From M55B112 sp040903745 (GTDB lineage: Bacteria; Bacteroidota; Bacteroidia; Bacteroidales; GCA-2748055): a stretch of DNA of 57,667 bases. The notes under the pieces are model-generated. The model did no database searches. It was not told the origin of the DNA and saw only the letters and a program-made list of their open reading frames with translations. Shown here one piece after another: positions 1 through 7,654 of this stretch. The translations under genes and the position numbers were made by a program. How positions within the stretch are numbered: position 1 is the first letter of the stretch; the number at the start of each line of letters is the position of its first letter. The stretch is from positions 1 to 57,667 of the forward strand of contig JBBDUV010000018.1 of NCBI GenBank assembly GCA_040903745.1. Direction: 5' to 3'.

Positions 1-572
1 TCAATGGTTCCGAGGTTGCATCCGGAAGCCATTTTTATGGCGTGTATGAAGGCGTCGTCGGAACGCTGCTGACTGCCAACTGCCAGAATCGCATCGGCAG
101 AACGGACAGCTTTCACAAGCTTCTGGCCTTCAGCAATGGTAAAGGTCAGCGGCTTTTCCAGGTATACATCCTTGCCTGCGCTGATCGCATCGGTAGCCAT
201 GTGGTAGTGCCAGTGATCCGGTGAAGCAATCACAACCGCATCAATATCTTTCCTATTGAGAAGGTCTTTGTAATTATCATAGGTTTTTACATCTGACTTT
301 TCTCCGATCTCTTCATAGTACGCTTTTACACGGGCTGCAAAACGCTCTTTTTTTATTCCATACACATCGGACCCAGCAACTACTTTTACCCCTTTTATCT
401 TCATGAAACTGCCCGCCAGAAACATGGTTTGTCGCCCAAGGCCAATGAAGCCCAACCGCAGGGTGTCCGATGGAGCAGATATTCCGCAACCGGGAATGAG
501 TGTCAGGCCAGCTACTCCAGCCAATGTAGTGCCCAAAAAAGCTCTTCTGGAGAAAGTGTTTTTTTTGCTCAT
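1..572 (-). CDS. Gfo/Idh/MocA-family oxidoreductase, Tat lipoprotein, 3' part missing
   Basis: The gene runs off the left edge, so only about 190 N-terminal residues are visible. It begins MSKKNTFSRRAFLGTTLAG, a twin-arginine signal followed by LIPGCG, a likely lipobox, so the protein is probably exported folded and lipid-anchored. A Rossmann NAD(P)-binding segment follows (LRLGFIGLGRQ), then VVIASPDHWHYHMA and YLEKPLT, the conserved EKP motif of the Gfo/Idh/MocA family. Such secreted members are common in Bacteroidota and usually act on sugars or glycosides; the substrate cannot be read here. Family assignment is firm; the specific reaction is unknown. The start is fixed by the Tat motif. 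Confidence 0.9.
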   Translation of the reverse strand, partial: MSKKNTFSRRAFLGTTLAGVAGLTLIPGCGISAPSDTLRLGFIGLGRQTMFLAGSFMKIKGVKVVAGSDVYGIKKERFAARVKAYYEEIGEKSDVKTYDNYKDLLNRKDIDAVVIASPDHWHYHMATDAISAGKDVYLEKPLTFTIAEGQKLVKAVRSADAILAVGSQQRSDDAFIHAIKMASGCNLGTI

Positions 573-836
573 GCTTTTAATCGTTGTTAGTTTATAAAAG
601 AGTTAATTTAATCAATCTACAGTTCCGGACATTGGGATTTACAATACGGTTTCCTGCTGCTTGTAGAAACAATGATTGCATATCTTTATCTACTAACAAA
701 AATAGCTGAATAATCTTAATAGACAAATAGTTTATGCAAGGAGTAATAATAAAAAATTAGGCACAGCAGGTTCAGGAGTAATGCCCCGGATGTTAAACTG
801 TTCGGAAAAATAAATAGAAATTCAAAGGAATTTGTG

Positions 837-844
837 TAAGTTTG
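837..844 (+). promoter_or_regulatory. possible Bacteroidota -7 element (TAAGTTTG)
   Basis: TAAGTTTG fits the Bacteroidota sigma consensus TAnnTTTG and lies 27 bases before the ATG of the small gene at 872. No TTTG at the usual -33 spacing is visible, so this is a weak call. Confidence 0.3.
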
Positions 845-871
845 GTCGTCCTTATCATCATATGCCAGATA

Positions 872-1063
872 ATGGGAAAAGCAATCGTAAAACTGAATAT
901 CGCCACCTATGCCTATGAAGAATATGTGGTAGAGGTGCCCTGTGAAAAAGATGATGTCGATGATCTGATCATTGCCCGTGCCTGGAAACAGTTGAAGGAG
1001 GAGGAGGGAGGATCGCTCCCTTACGGCCACCGGAAGGCAGAAATTATCAAGAGAATCGACTAG
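872..1063 (+). CDS. small hypothetical protein, 63 aa
   Basis: A 63-residue soluble, highly charged protein starting MGKAIVKLNIATYAYEEYVV. It has no signal peptide, membrane segment or cysteine cluster and a slightly acidic middle (EKDDVDDL) with a basic C-terminus. The ATG at 872 is preferred over an in-frame TTG at 842 because it sits downstream of a plausible -7 box at 837-844. It lies 38 bases upstream of the methyltransferase gene on the same strand and may be co-transcribed. I do not recognise a family and assign no function. Confidence 0.6.
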   Translation: MGKAIVKLNIATYAYEEYVVEVPCEKDDVDDLIIARAWKQLKEEEGGSLPYGHRKAEIIKRID

Positions 1064-1101
1064 TGATTGAATGATATATATAATTTGAAGGAGAATTGAT
1101 T

Positions 1102-1938
1102 ATGGCAGGGATTGTCTCTATGGTGAAATCGGGATTTACAACAGATGGGTATTACAGATCTATGAACGAGGCTCTCAGGCGATTGAATGAGGAGTATACG
1201 ATGCTGCATTACCCCTACTATGTAAATGAGGATGACGGCTTTTATACTGCACAGAAGAACCTGACTGATTATTGCATCAAACAGTTGCCTGCGGTTGAGG
1301 GGAGATCGGTGCTGGAGATCGGTTGTGGGAATGGGGTACAGTCGATCTATATCCTGCAGAAGTTTGCACCCTCTTATGTTAAAGGGGTTGATCTGAATGA
1401 TGCGAATATTGAGATTGCAAATGGTGAGGCAGAAAGACTTGGTTTGAAAGAAATTGAATTCGAAGTGGGGGATGCGCAGAACCTGAGCGAGATTCCGGAC
1501 GGGTCGTTCGATTTTGTGGTGAACATTGAGAGCGCCTTTCACTATCCGGATAAACCTGCATTTTTAAGTGAGGTACGGCGGGTCTTGAAACCTGGCGGAT
1601 ATTTCCTGATTGCTGATATTTTGAAGCGGCCACGGAAGAGTCAGCCATTGCGCCGGTCATGGAAAAAAAACATGCACCTGAACCACTGGACGGAAGAAGC
1701 TTATAATGAATCACTGATCGGGGCAGGACTTCATGTTGAAAAATTTGAAGATATCACTGACAATGTCATTAATGGGTTCAGGCGCTATCCATACTGGTTG
1801 AAGACGATGAGGAAGAAAAATATATTCAGTGACACACTGCTTAAAACATTCTACTCCGTTAATGTCGTGCTAAACATCCGGCTCCTTCACAAACGGCGGC
1901 AGTATGTTGTTATTTCCGGTAAGCAGGGTCCATTATAG
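1102..1938 (+). CDS. class I SAM-dependent methyltransferase
   Basis: The protein has the class I methyltransferase core: motif I VLEIGCGNGVQSIYI near residues 70-84, an acidic loop GVDLNDANIEIA that would bind the SAM ribose, GDAQNLSEIPDGSFDFVV (motif II/III) and RRVLKPGGYFLIADIL (post-motif). This is the Methyltransf_11/UbiE-like layout, about 278 residues. The ATG at 1102 is chosen because AAGGAG at 1088-1093 is spaced correctly for it; the TTG at 1096 is too close. The stop overlaps the convergent CrtA-like gene by six bases. The substrate is unknown: small-molecule, quinone or lipid methylation are all possible. Confidence 0.88.
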   Translation: MAGIVSMVKSGFTTDGYYRSMNEALRRLNEEYTMLHYPYYVNEDDGFYTAQKNLTDYCIKQLPAVEGRSVLEIGCGNGVQSIYILQKFAPSYVKGVDLNDANIEIANGEAERLGLKEIEFEVGDAQNLSEIPDGSFDFVVNIESAFHYPDKPAFLSEVRRVLKPGGYFLIADILKRPRKSQPLRRSWKKNMHLNHWTEEAYNESLIGAGLHVEKFEDITDNVINGFRRYPYWLKTMRKKNIFSDTLLKTFYSVNVVLNIRLLHKRRQYVVISGKQGPL

Positions 1939-2403
1939 TTGTCTGAGTGCTTTTCCAACAGGACCGCTGCCTTGCCAGCTGCCGCGGGATTCGACGGGCT
2001 GGAAGCGGGCGTAGAGCTCCTCTTTGAAACCTTTGAGTCGGCGCGTGGTGGTGATCGCTTCGTAATGTTTCCCATCCTTTTGGTGTGCAAACGCCACCAT
2101 CTCATTGAGCGATTTCCAAACAGAAAAGGTGGCCTGCATGATCCACGGGCGTTCCCTGACCCCTTTGGTAAAGATCAGCCCCGGTGCTTCTTCAAGCGAT
2201 CGGCTCACAGCGCCAACCCGTTTCCAGAACGGGATATAGTACCGCATTTTCAGGGTGGCCCGGGTGAGCACAACGATCAATGGATTTCCGGGAAGCGGTT
2301 CTGCCGGACGAAAGGGTTCCTTTTTCGACCACTTTCCCCGGCTTTTTATGGGATAAAGGAAGAGCGAGTAGACCTCTTCGGTATGTGTTCTGAAGGCGTT
2401 CAT
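1933..2403 (-). CDS. CrtA/spheroidene monooxygenase-like protein
   Basis: A 156-residue protein with the pattern ...LTRATLKMRYYIPFWKRVGAVSRSLEEAPGLIFTKGVRERPWIMQATFSVWKS.., which I recognise from the spheroidene monooxygenase (CrtA)-like family of small heme-associated proteins. True CrtA is a carotenoid 2-oxygenase, but no carotenoid genes are nearby and most relatives in non-phototrophs are uncharacterised. It is convergent with the methyltransferase (six-base overlap) and divergent from the GNAT gene at 2525, sharing with it a palindromic promoter region. Family assignment is fairly good; the reaction is not known. Confidence 0.65.
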   Translation of the reverse strand: MNAFRTHTEEVYSLFLYPIKSRGKWSKKEPFRPAEPLPGNPLIVVLTRATLKMRYYIPFWKRVGAVSRSLEEAPGLIFTKGVRERPWIMQATFSVWKSLNEMVAFAHQKDGKHYEAITTTRRLKGFKEELYARFQPVESRGSWQGSGPVGKALRQL

Positions 2404-2484
2404 TATCGCTGAGAAGCGCTCAGCCGTGCATACTACTTTTGAGTAAAGTTTGTGAATGCCGAATATTGGTTCATTCGATTCGTA

Positions 2485-2517
2485 TTTGTCCTATTTAGAC
2501 AAAAATAGCTATTTTTG
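2485..2517 (+). promoter_or_regulatory. promoter with 18-bp palindrome over the -7 box
   Basis: TTTG at 2485-2488 and TATTTTTG at 2510-2517 are 21 bases apart, a good match to the Bacteroidota -33/-7 promoter. The -7 box is half of a perfect 18-bp palindrome at 2500-2517 (CAAAAATA-GC-TATTTTTG), so the same element is presented to the divergent gene at 2403. The start codon at 2525 lies so close that the transcript would be leaderless or nearly so. Confidence 0.5.
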
Positions 2518-2524
2518 ACTCTTT

Positions 2525-3103
2525 ATGGCGAAAACAGATAAAGAGATACTGCTGGAGATCATGGCCGGGGCCTTTCGTGAAAGTGACCGGTTGAGGCCTA
2601 TTCTCAGGAAAGGGAAAACTGAGAAAAGACTGAAAATCATGTCTTCCTATGCATACGACCTTGCAGTGAAGGTCAACGGTGTCTACCTCTCGGAAGATAA
2701 AACCACAGCGATTGTTTACTGGCAGCAGAGCAAGTACAAGAAGTCGCTGACAGATCACCTGAAATATGCGTGGATGTTCCTGCGGACCATCAAACTGCAT
2801 AAGCTTTTTGAAACGGCAAAGCGCGAAAAGTACGTGGAAAGCAGGCGGCCCAAAATCGACGATTACATCTATGTTTGGCTGCTGGGGAAGGATCCCGCTA
2901 CGAACAGCATTCGCGGATTGGCCGATATCAGGGACCATCTGAACGACATTTCACGCAGTCTGGGAGTTCCGATTCTCATCGAAACCACAGTTGAAAAATT
3001 ACTGAAACTCTACAGGTACGTCGGATTTGAGGTGTACGATGAGTTTTTCGATGAAACCATTGGTATGCCGGTCTATTTTTTGAAAAAAGAGGTTCCGAAA
3101 TAG
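2525..3103 (+). CDS. GNAT-fold N-acetyltransferase-like protein
   Basis: The 192-residue protein has a GNAT-like profile: an N-terminal helix region (AKTDKEILLEIMAGAFRES), a central strand VWLLGKDPATNSIRGLADIRDHL and a C-terminal VPILIETTVEKLLKLYRYVGFEVYDEF resembling the late-GNAT pattern in which the end of the fold carries a LYxxxGFxxYxE motif. Similar small proteins are widespread in Bacteroidota. The gene ends two bases before the convergent MscS gene. The acetyl acceptor is unknown. Transcription probably starts at the palindromic promoter immediately upstream. Confidence 0.7.
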   Translation: MAKTDKEILLEIMAGAFRESDRLRPILRKGKTEKRLKIMSSYAYDLAVKVNGVYLSEDKTTAIVYWQQSKYKKSLTDHLKYAWMFLRTIKLHKLFETAKREKYVESRRPKIDDYIYVWLLGKDPATNSIRGLADIRDHLNDISRSLGVPILIETTVEKLLKLYRYVGFEVYDEFFDETIGMPVYFLKKEVPK

Positions 3104-3105
3104 AT

Positions 3106-4170
3106 TTATTCTTTTTCCTTCTCCAATATCACCCTCGTACGCGGCAGACACTCCGGATAATTCTTCTGCAGGTATTCTATCAGTTTCTCCCGTACGTATA
3201 CCCGCAGGTCCCAGGCGGAGGATGAATCTCCGGAGCTCATCAGCGCCCTCACTTCAACTGTCTTCTCCGTGGCATTGGTCACCTGAAGTACATTTACCTT
3301 GCCATCCCAGTTTTCATCCGTTTTCAGAATGCGGGTCAGCTCCTCCCGCAACTTGTCGAAAGGCACGGTATAATCTGTATAGATAAACACGGTCCCCAGG
3401 ATCTCCGCCGACTCCCGTGTCCAGTTCTGAAAGGGTTTTTCAATAAAGTAGGTCGTGGGAACAATCAGTCTGCGCTTATCCCAGATGCTCACTACAACGT
3501 AGGTAAGGGTAATCTCCTCGATCCGTCCCCATTCGCCTTCAACAATAACAACATCATCGAGTCGTATTGGCTGTGCAAGGGCGATCTGGAAACCTGCCAG
3601 CATATTCCCGAGAAGCTTCTGTGCGGAGAGTCCGAGGATGATACCGGCCACACCGGCAGATGCGAAAAGGCTGACACCAACCTTGCGGATTCCCTCAAAG
3701 GTCATCAGGGCAATTGAAAGAGCTATGATGATTACAATAGCTATCAGGATGCGCTCAATGATCCTGAACTGGGTGTGCACCTTCCGGGCCTTGAGGTTGT
3801 CTTTTTCGTCGGAGTCGTAATGCTTTAGGATCAGGTTCTTTCCGAGTCCGATAACTTTGATAAGCAGCCAGGTAATTGAAAAGATAATCAACAGGTTGAT
3901 GAAATGGTTCAGGTGCTGAAAAAAATCGATCTCTGTCTCCACCGATGAGATGATGATGCTTATCGCGATACTTACTAAGAGCAAAACTATAGGCGTTCTG
4001 AATTTTTTATGCGTATCTATTTCCAGAAGGTTGTCTTTCCGGTGACTGAATCGCTTCAGCAGTTGTATCGTAATAAGATAAATTGTTATGCCCAATACCA
4101 GGGTAATACTGCTGATTAGCAGGATGTTCTGCCAGTTTTCACTGTTTTGTTCAAGTAGGTCGTTTAACAT
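3106..4170 (-). CDS. mechanosensitive ion channel, MscS family
   Basis: A 354-residue inner-membrane protein. Five hydrophobic segments lie near residues 15-38, 58-77, 88-112, 137-158 and 164-195; the last carries the MscS pore signature (SLFASAGVAGIILGLSAQK and NMLAGFQIAL). The beta domain follows (LDDVVIVEGEWGRIEEI, RRLIVPTTYF) and then the alpha/beta vestibule domain. It would release solutes on hypo-osmotic shock. Family assignment is firm. It is longer at the N-terminus than E. coli MscS by two helices. It is a single gene convergent with the GNAT gene. Confidence 0.93.
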   Translation of the reverse strand: MLNDLLEQNSENWQNILLISSITLVLGITIYLITIQLLKRFSHRKDNLLEIDTHKKFRTPIVLLLVSIAISIIISSVETEIDFFQHLNHFINLLIIFSITWLLIKVIGLGKNLILKHYDSDEKDNLKARKVHTQFRIIERILIAIVIIIALSIALMTFEGIRKVGVSLFASAGVAGIILGLSAQKLLGNMLAGFQIALAQPIRLDDVVIVEGEWGRIEEITLTYVVVSIWDKRRLIVPTTYFIEKPFQNWTRESAEILGTVFIYTDYTVPFDKLREELTRILKTDENWDGKVNVLQVTNATEKTVEVRALMSSGDSSSAWDLRVYVREKLIEYLQKNYPECLPRTRVILEKEKE

Positions 4171-4232
4171 AGGTTGCTTTTATTTTTAATATGTTCAGCA
4201 ATTTACATCTTTCATAATACTTTGGAGGAATT

Positions 4233-5120
4233 TTACTTTCTTTTTTTAACCAGATTTTTTACGAACTGTTCCCAGGCACCAGATATAATTCCCGAAGTCT
4301 CTGCTGCAGGATCATACTCAATAACTGAGACTCCTGTTACCATGGCAGGAACGAAGGTTTCTGAGAAGGGGATACGTGCGATGGTAGGGATGTTCCTGGC
4401 CTGAAGAAAGGTGCTTATTTCGTTGGTTAGCTCCGGCTGCAGATCATGTTTGTTGATCATTGCATAAGCAGGGATATCGAAGGAGCCGATCAGCTCAACG
4501 ATCCGCTTCAGGTCATGCAAACCCGACCTGCTCGGTTCGGTAACAATGATCGCCGCATCGGTGCCGGTCAGCGATGAGATCGCCGCACACCCTATCCCCG
4601 GAGGTCCATCATTGATGATCCATGCAGCATTCTCCTTCCTGGCGATATTCCTGGCTTCGGTCCGCAATACAGCGACGAGCTTCCCCGAATTTTCCTCGCC
4701 TGGTCCCATCTCCGCGTGCACCAGCGTTCCCATGCGCGATCCGGAAACGAACCAGTGGTTGTTAAGGCTTCTCGCCGAAGTTATCGCCCCCTCCGGACAA
4801 ATGCGTTCACACAGTCTGCACCCTTCGCATTTAAAAGGATCGATGGTTAAACCGCGCGTATCCTCCTTCCTGATCGCATCAAACCGGCAGTACTCCGCAC
4901 AGATTCCGCATTGGCTACACTGTTCAGGGTTGATTGTTGCGAGCCAGGCACCTTCGAAAACATGCCGCTCTTTTTCAACAGGATCAAAAACCAGGTGAAG
5001 ATTGGCCGCATCCACATCATTGTCGCAAAACACTGCATTTTTCACAATGGAGGCCAGTGCAGCCGTGATGCTTGTCTTTCCTGTCCCGCCTTTCCCGCTG
5101 AGCACGGTAATCTCCTTCAT
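4233..5120 (-). CDS. MinD-type P-loop ATPase with inserted 2[4Fe-4S] ferredoxin domain
   Basis: A 295-residue Mrp/MinD-type ATPase. The deviant Walker A (LSGKGGTGKTS) is at the N-terminus; two ferredoxin clusters are inserted (CSQCGICAEYC and CEGCRLCERICPEGAI), followed by IINDGPPGIGC and a C-terminal nucleotide-fold. Such proteins are found beside NifX/NifB-like and DUF134 genes and are thought to take part in Fe-S or metal-cofactor handling, but their exact role is not established. The ATG at 5120 is chosen because AAAGGAG lies six bases upstream of it; ATG 5126 would be too close. Family members normally come as a tandem pair; the partner here is degraded (5177-5536). Confidence 0.9.
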   Translation of the reverse strand: MKEITVLSGKGGTGKTSITAALASIVKNAVFCDNDVDAANLHLVFDPVEKERHVFEGAWLATINPEQCSQCGICAEYCRFDAIRKEDTRGLTIDPFKCEGCRLCERICPEGAITSARSLNNHWFVSGSRMGTLVHAEMGPGEENSGKLVAVLRTEARNIARKENAAWIINDGPPGIGCAAISSLTGTDAAIIVTEPSRSGLHDLKRIVELIGSFDIPAYAMINKHDLQPELTNEISTFLQARNIPTIARIPFSETFVPAMVTGVSVIEYDPAAETSGIISGAWEQFVKNLVKKRK

Positions 5121-5176
5121 ATACATCTCCTTTTGTCTTTGCACCGTAGAAATTGCTAATTCCAATGATGAGGGGT

Positions 5177-5536
5177 TCATGCTTTCAGCTGCATTAAAAT
5201 GGTTCCGGCAATGCGTTCCAGTTGAACCCGTACAGGCTCCGGAACCGCTATCAGCATCGTCTGCAGGGTGGATCCGATCTTTAGCTTCCCCTCCATAATG
5301 GATCCCTCCAGAAAGCCCGATCTTCCCCTAACGCCCGATCTTCCCCTAACGCCCGATCCTACCCTAACGCCTGATCCGTTCATCATATCCGATTCATCCA
5401 TCATGCCCGATCCATTTGTCACCCTGTAGCTGTTCACCTCTCCAATTTCATCTCTGGTTTCGCTGATCGCGTTATCTTCGCAGGCTACCAGACATGCACC
5501 GCACGAGTGACAAAGTCCGGCATTGATCTCAGCTTT
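5177..5536 (-). pseudogene. remnant of the partner MinD/ferredoxin ATPase
   Basis: One frame reads AEINAGLCHSCGACLVAC, then EDNAISETRDEIGEV, which matches the second ferredoxin cluster and following segment of the partner ATPase normally paired with the gene at 4233. The P-loop, first cluster and the whole C-terminal ATPase half are absent. Between REIGEV-like and EGKLKIG-like segments there is a stretch of short repeats on DNA level (the plus strand repeats AACGCCCGATC and close variants at about 5329-5375), which expands an internal Gly-Ser-Gly-Val-Arg region. The frame begins inside the 3' end of the NifX-like gene, indicating a deletion that joined the two genes. It is likely non-functional, though a small ferredoxin-like peptide could still be made. 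Confidence 0.65.
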
Positions 5537-5841
5537 TCTGTTAGCAGTCCTTCGGCCAGCTCCTTAGCAGGAAGCTGCGACGCTCCCACGAATACATTTA
5601 CTCCATGCTGATTAAATATCTGAATGGCTCTTTGTCCCATGCCTCCGGCGATAATATCCGTTGCCCCCTGCTCCGCCAGCCATTTGGGTAATACACCCGG
5701 CTCGTGGGGTGGGGGAGTCAATCTCTCTTCAGAGACAATTGTGCCATCTTTAGCTTTCATCAGGATAAAGAATTTACAATGTCCGAAATGGGTATCCAAC
5801 ACACCATTTTCATCGGTTGGAACTGCAATTTGTTTTGTCAT
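5485..5841 (-). CDS. NifX/NifB-type (FeMo cofactor biosynthesis-like) protein, 3' end altered
   Basis: The protein starts MTKQIAVPTDENGVLDTHFGHC, then PPPHEPGVLPKWLAEQGATD and IIAGGMGQRAI, the hallmark of the dinitrogenase iron-molybdenum cofactor biosynthesis (NifX/NafY) fold. No nitrogenase genes are visible; in this context such proteins are tied to the ATPase cluster. The usual C-terminus, ending around a Gly-x-Asn-x-Cys-x-His motif, is missing. Instead the frame ends in RSMPDFVTRAVHVW, while an overlapping frame continues into the ATPase remnant. I infer that a deletion fused the two genes out of frame. Confidence 0.8.
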   Translation of the reverse strand: MTKQIAVPTDENGVLDTHFGHCKFFILMKAKDGTIVSEERLTPPPHEPGVLPKWLAEQGATDIIAGGMGQRAIQIFNQHGVNVFVGASQLPAKELAEGLLTEKLRSMPDFVTRAVHVW

Positions 5842-6172
5842 TTTAATTTATTTGTCTGTCTGTAATGCATAAATATGTTGTTGTATACCTGGTTGTTATT
5901 GTCTATGTACCGGTATACACCAGTTACTTTTTTAATTGTAGTCTTTTTGAGGGTTGCAACTTTTTTCCTTGCCTTAACCTTCTCACTGACTGAAACTCCC
6001 ACCGGGGACCGAGCTCTCTTTGTTGATCAGAATCCTCTGTCCGGTATAGATTCTTTTTGTAATTCAGAAGCTTCCTCCGGGACCGAAAACTCCTCCGGAT
6101 CAGAATCCTCTGTCGGGTCCAGATTCTCTTAGCTGATCAGAAACCCCTGTCGGGATCTAAAACTGCTCCGAA
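5842..6172. other. intergenic region with degenerate direct repeats
   Basis: No convincing gene is seen. Two near-identical ~30-bp copies beginning GATCAGAATCCTCTGT occur at about 6026 and 6099, with further diverged copies in between and after (GATCAGAAACCCCTGTCGGG at about 6136). This looks like an expanding or decaying repeat between the two minus-strand genes. Confidence 0.4.
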
Positions 6173-6469
6173 TCAGTAGTCTCTTCCCTGACCAAATCCC
6201 CGACCGGCGCCCCGACCAGTTCCGCCCGCACCTCTGCCGGCACCACGACCCGCTCCACCGGCACCTCGCCCGGCACGGCTTCCAAAGCCACTACCACGGT
6301 TTCTGCCTTTCCACCATCCTTGTCCTAAGCGAAATCTCCTGCCGCGACCACCTCTCAGGTCATCATCTTCGAGGTTCGGATCATTGTCTCTCTCCGGATT
6401 GCATTTTCCTAATGCTCTTCCTGTTCGTGAACCCTCACCATTGGGTCCTGTTCTGTCAAATCCTGGCAT
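6173..6469 (-). CDS. DUF5320-type Gly/Arg-rich small protein
   Basis: The 98-residue protein begins MPGFDRTGPNGEGSRTGRAL, the typical opening of DUF5320 proteins (MPxxDRTGPxGxGPxTGRxxG). The rest is a low-complexity Gly-Arg-Ala tail with repeated GRGAG units. DUF5320 members are regular companions of NifX-like and MinD/ferredoxin ATPase genes; their function is unknown. The cluster order here (DUF134, NifX, DUF5320, NifX, ATPase) supports the call. Confidence 0.8.
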   Translation of the reverse strand: MPGFDRTGPNGEGSRTGRALGKCNPERDNDPNLEDDDLRGGRGRRFRLGQGWWKGRNRGSGFGSRAGRGAGGAGRGAGRGAGGTGRGAGRGFGQGRDY

Positions 6470-6505
6470 AATCTTACGTTTTAATGGTTTGTAACTATGT
6501 ATTAA

Positions 6506-6823
6506 CTATGAGTTCAATTTCTTGATCACATCCTCCACCGTCTGGTTCTCATCTTCAATAATCACCATCTGTATTTTGAGTCTGTCGAGGATATCCTTTG
6601 CCTTCGGACCGAAATCGCCCGAAATTACTCTTCCTGCTCCGAGTTCGAAGGCGAATTCAGCGGCTTTCTGACCGGCGCCATGGCCATCATCCACATGAAA
6701 ATTTTCGTGAAATGTTGCCTTTTTTGTTTCGTGATCGTACAGGCAAAACCATGCTGCCCTTCCAAAACGAAGATCGAAAGGGGCAGAAAGTTTTTTATCC
6801 GTTGCTGTAATAATGGTTTTCAT
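6506..6823 (-). CDS. NifX-like cofactor-binding protein
   Basis: A 105-residue single-domain protein beginning MKTIITATDKKLSAPFDLRF, followed by GRAAWFCLYD, a central HVDDGHGAGQKAAEF and GAGRVISGDFGPKAKDIL. This is the NifX/NifB C-terminal fold lacking the HEPG variant of its neighbour, so the two copies in the cluster have diverged. It is likely a carrier or sensor of a metal cluster in the same process as the ATPase at 4233. It is 37 bases upstream of the DUF5320 gene in one apparent operon. Confidence 0.82.
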   Translation of the reverse strand: MKTIITATDKKLSAPFDLRFGRAAWFCLYDHETKKATFHENFHVDDGHGAGQKAAEFAFELGAGRVISGDFGPKAKDILDRLKIQMVIIEDENQTVEDVIKKLNS

Positions 6824-6938
6824 ATCTATGGTTTATTTAAAGTATAGTTTTTTGATTCGTTGTCAATTTCATTCTTTCTCAAGGTAATAAGTGGCCTCAC
6901 ACAATATATTTATTTGCAAGGTATTCTCTGTTTAAATA

Positions 6939-7352
6939 TTATGGTTCAGTTTGATTTACATTTCCGGTGCTCTTTCCGCCACAGAGAGGACAAGTGTGAC
7001 TATTCGTTTTATCCGGACGAGTAAATCTTGCGTTACACTGGTAACAGATTTTCCAAGTCTCATCCATTATCGCGTTCCCGTAGCTGGTTACCAAAGGCCT
7101 GGACTCAGCCAGTGCTGTTGCTATCTTTTGACGGGCACTTTCATAGATCCGGGCAAATGTTGGCCTTGAAACCCCCATCAGCTTACTCGCCTGCAAGTGG
7201 TTCATCCGGTCATAATCGGCCAGTTTTATCGCTTCATATTCTTCATATAGAAGGGTTACCCCCTCCTGGTTGTTGTGCTGAACGCCATAGGGACGGTAGC
7301 CTTTAAACCCCGGCGGGGCTACTACTTTTCTTGGTTTTCTTCTTCTTGGCAT
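6939..7352 (-). CDS. DUF134-family helix-turn-helix regulator
   Basis: The 137-residue protein begins MPRRRKPRKVVAPPGFKGYR and contains the DUF134 pattern GVTLLYEEYEAIKLADYDRM followed by QASKLMGVSRPTFARIYESA, a sigma-70 region 4-like helix-turn-helix. The C-terminus has a CxxC pair (CYQCNARF) and a second one (CPLCGGK), suggesting zinc or Fe-S binding. It heads the minus-strand cluster and is the obvious candidate regulator of the NifX/ATPase genes, but this is inference. Confidence 0.88.
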   Translation of the reverse strand: MPRRRKPRKVVAPPGFKGYRPYGVQHNNQEGVTLLYEEYEAIKLADYDRMNHLQASKLMGVSRPTFARIYESARQKIATALAESRPLVTSYGNAIMDETWKICYQCNARFTRPDKTNSHTCPLCGGKSTGNVNQTEP

Positions 7353-7390
7353 TATTTTGTGTTCAGTCCACTAGTGAATTCATTTTAGTC

Positions 7391-7459
7391 TGTTCATAAT
7401 CTCCTCCTGTTCATAATCTCCTCCTGCTCATAATCTCCCTCCGTTCGTATTCTCCCCTT
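7391..7459. repeat. 17-bp tandem repeat, about four copies
   Basis: Four copies of a 17-18 bp unit (TGTTCATAATCTCCTCC and variants) lie just upstream of the DUF134 gene. The first two are identical and the later ones diverge. The rest of the 7353-7654 gap contains no gene; it must hold the divergent promoters for 7352 and 7655. Confidence 0.85.
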
Positions 7460-7654
7460 GTTCACGAACTTCTCGGCCCGCACAGTCAGTTCAGCAATAT
7501 TTCAAATCTGCAAATACCTTTAGAGCTGCAAAAGTATTAATCAGTCACTTGACCCTACAAATATAATGAGAATAATCTCATAATAAAAATATATCGCACA
7601 TTTATACCCAAATTTTATTTTTGTAACTTCGGCAGATAATAAATCCTTGCTGCA

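Noticed and set aside
5485..6823. Nitrogen fixation locus
   Set aside because: Only NifX-like proteins occur, with no nifHDK; these belong to the DUF134/MinD-ATPase cluster.
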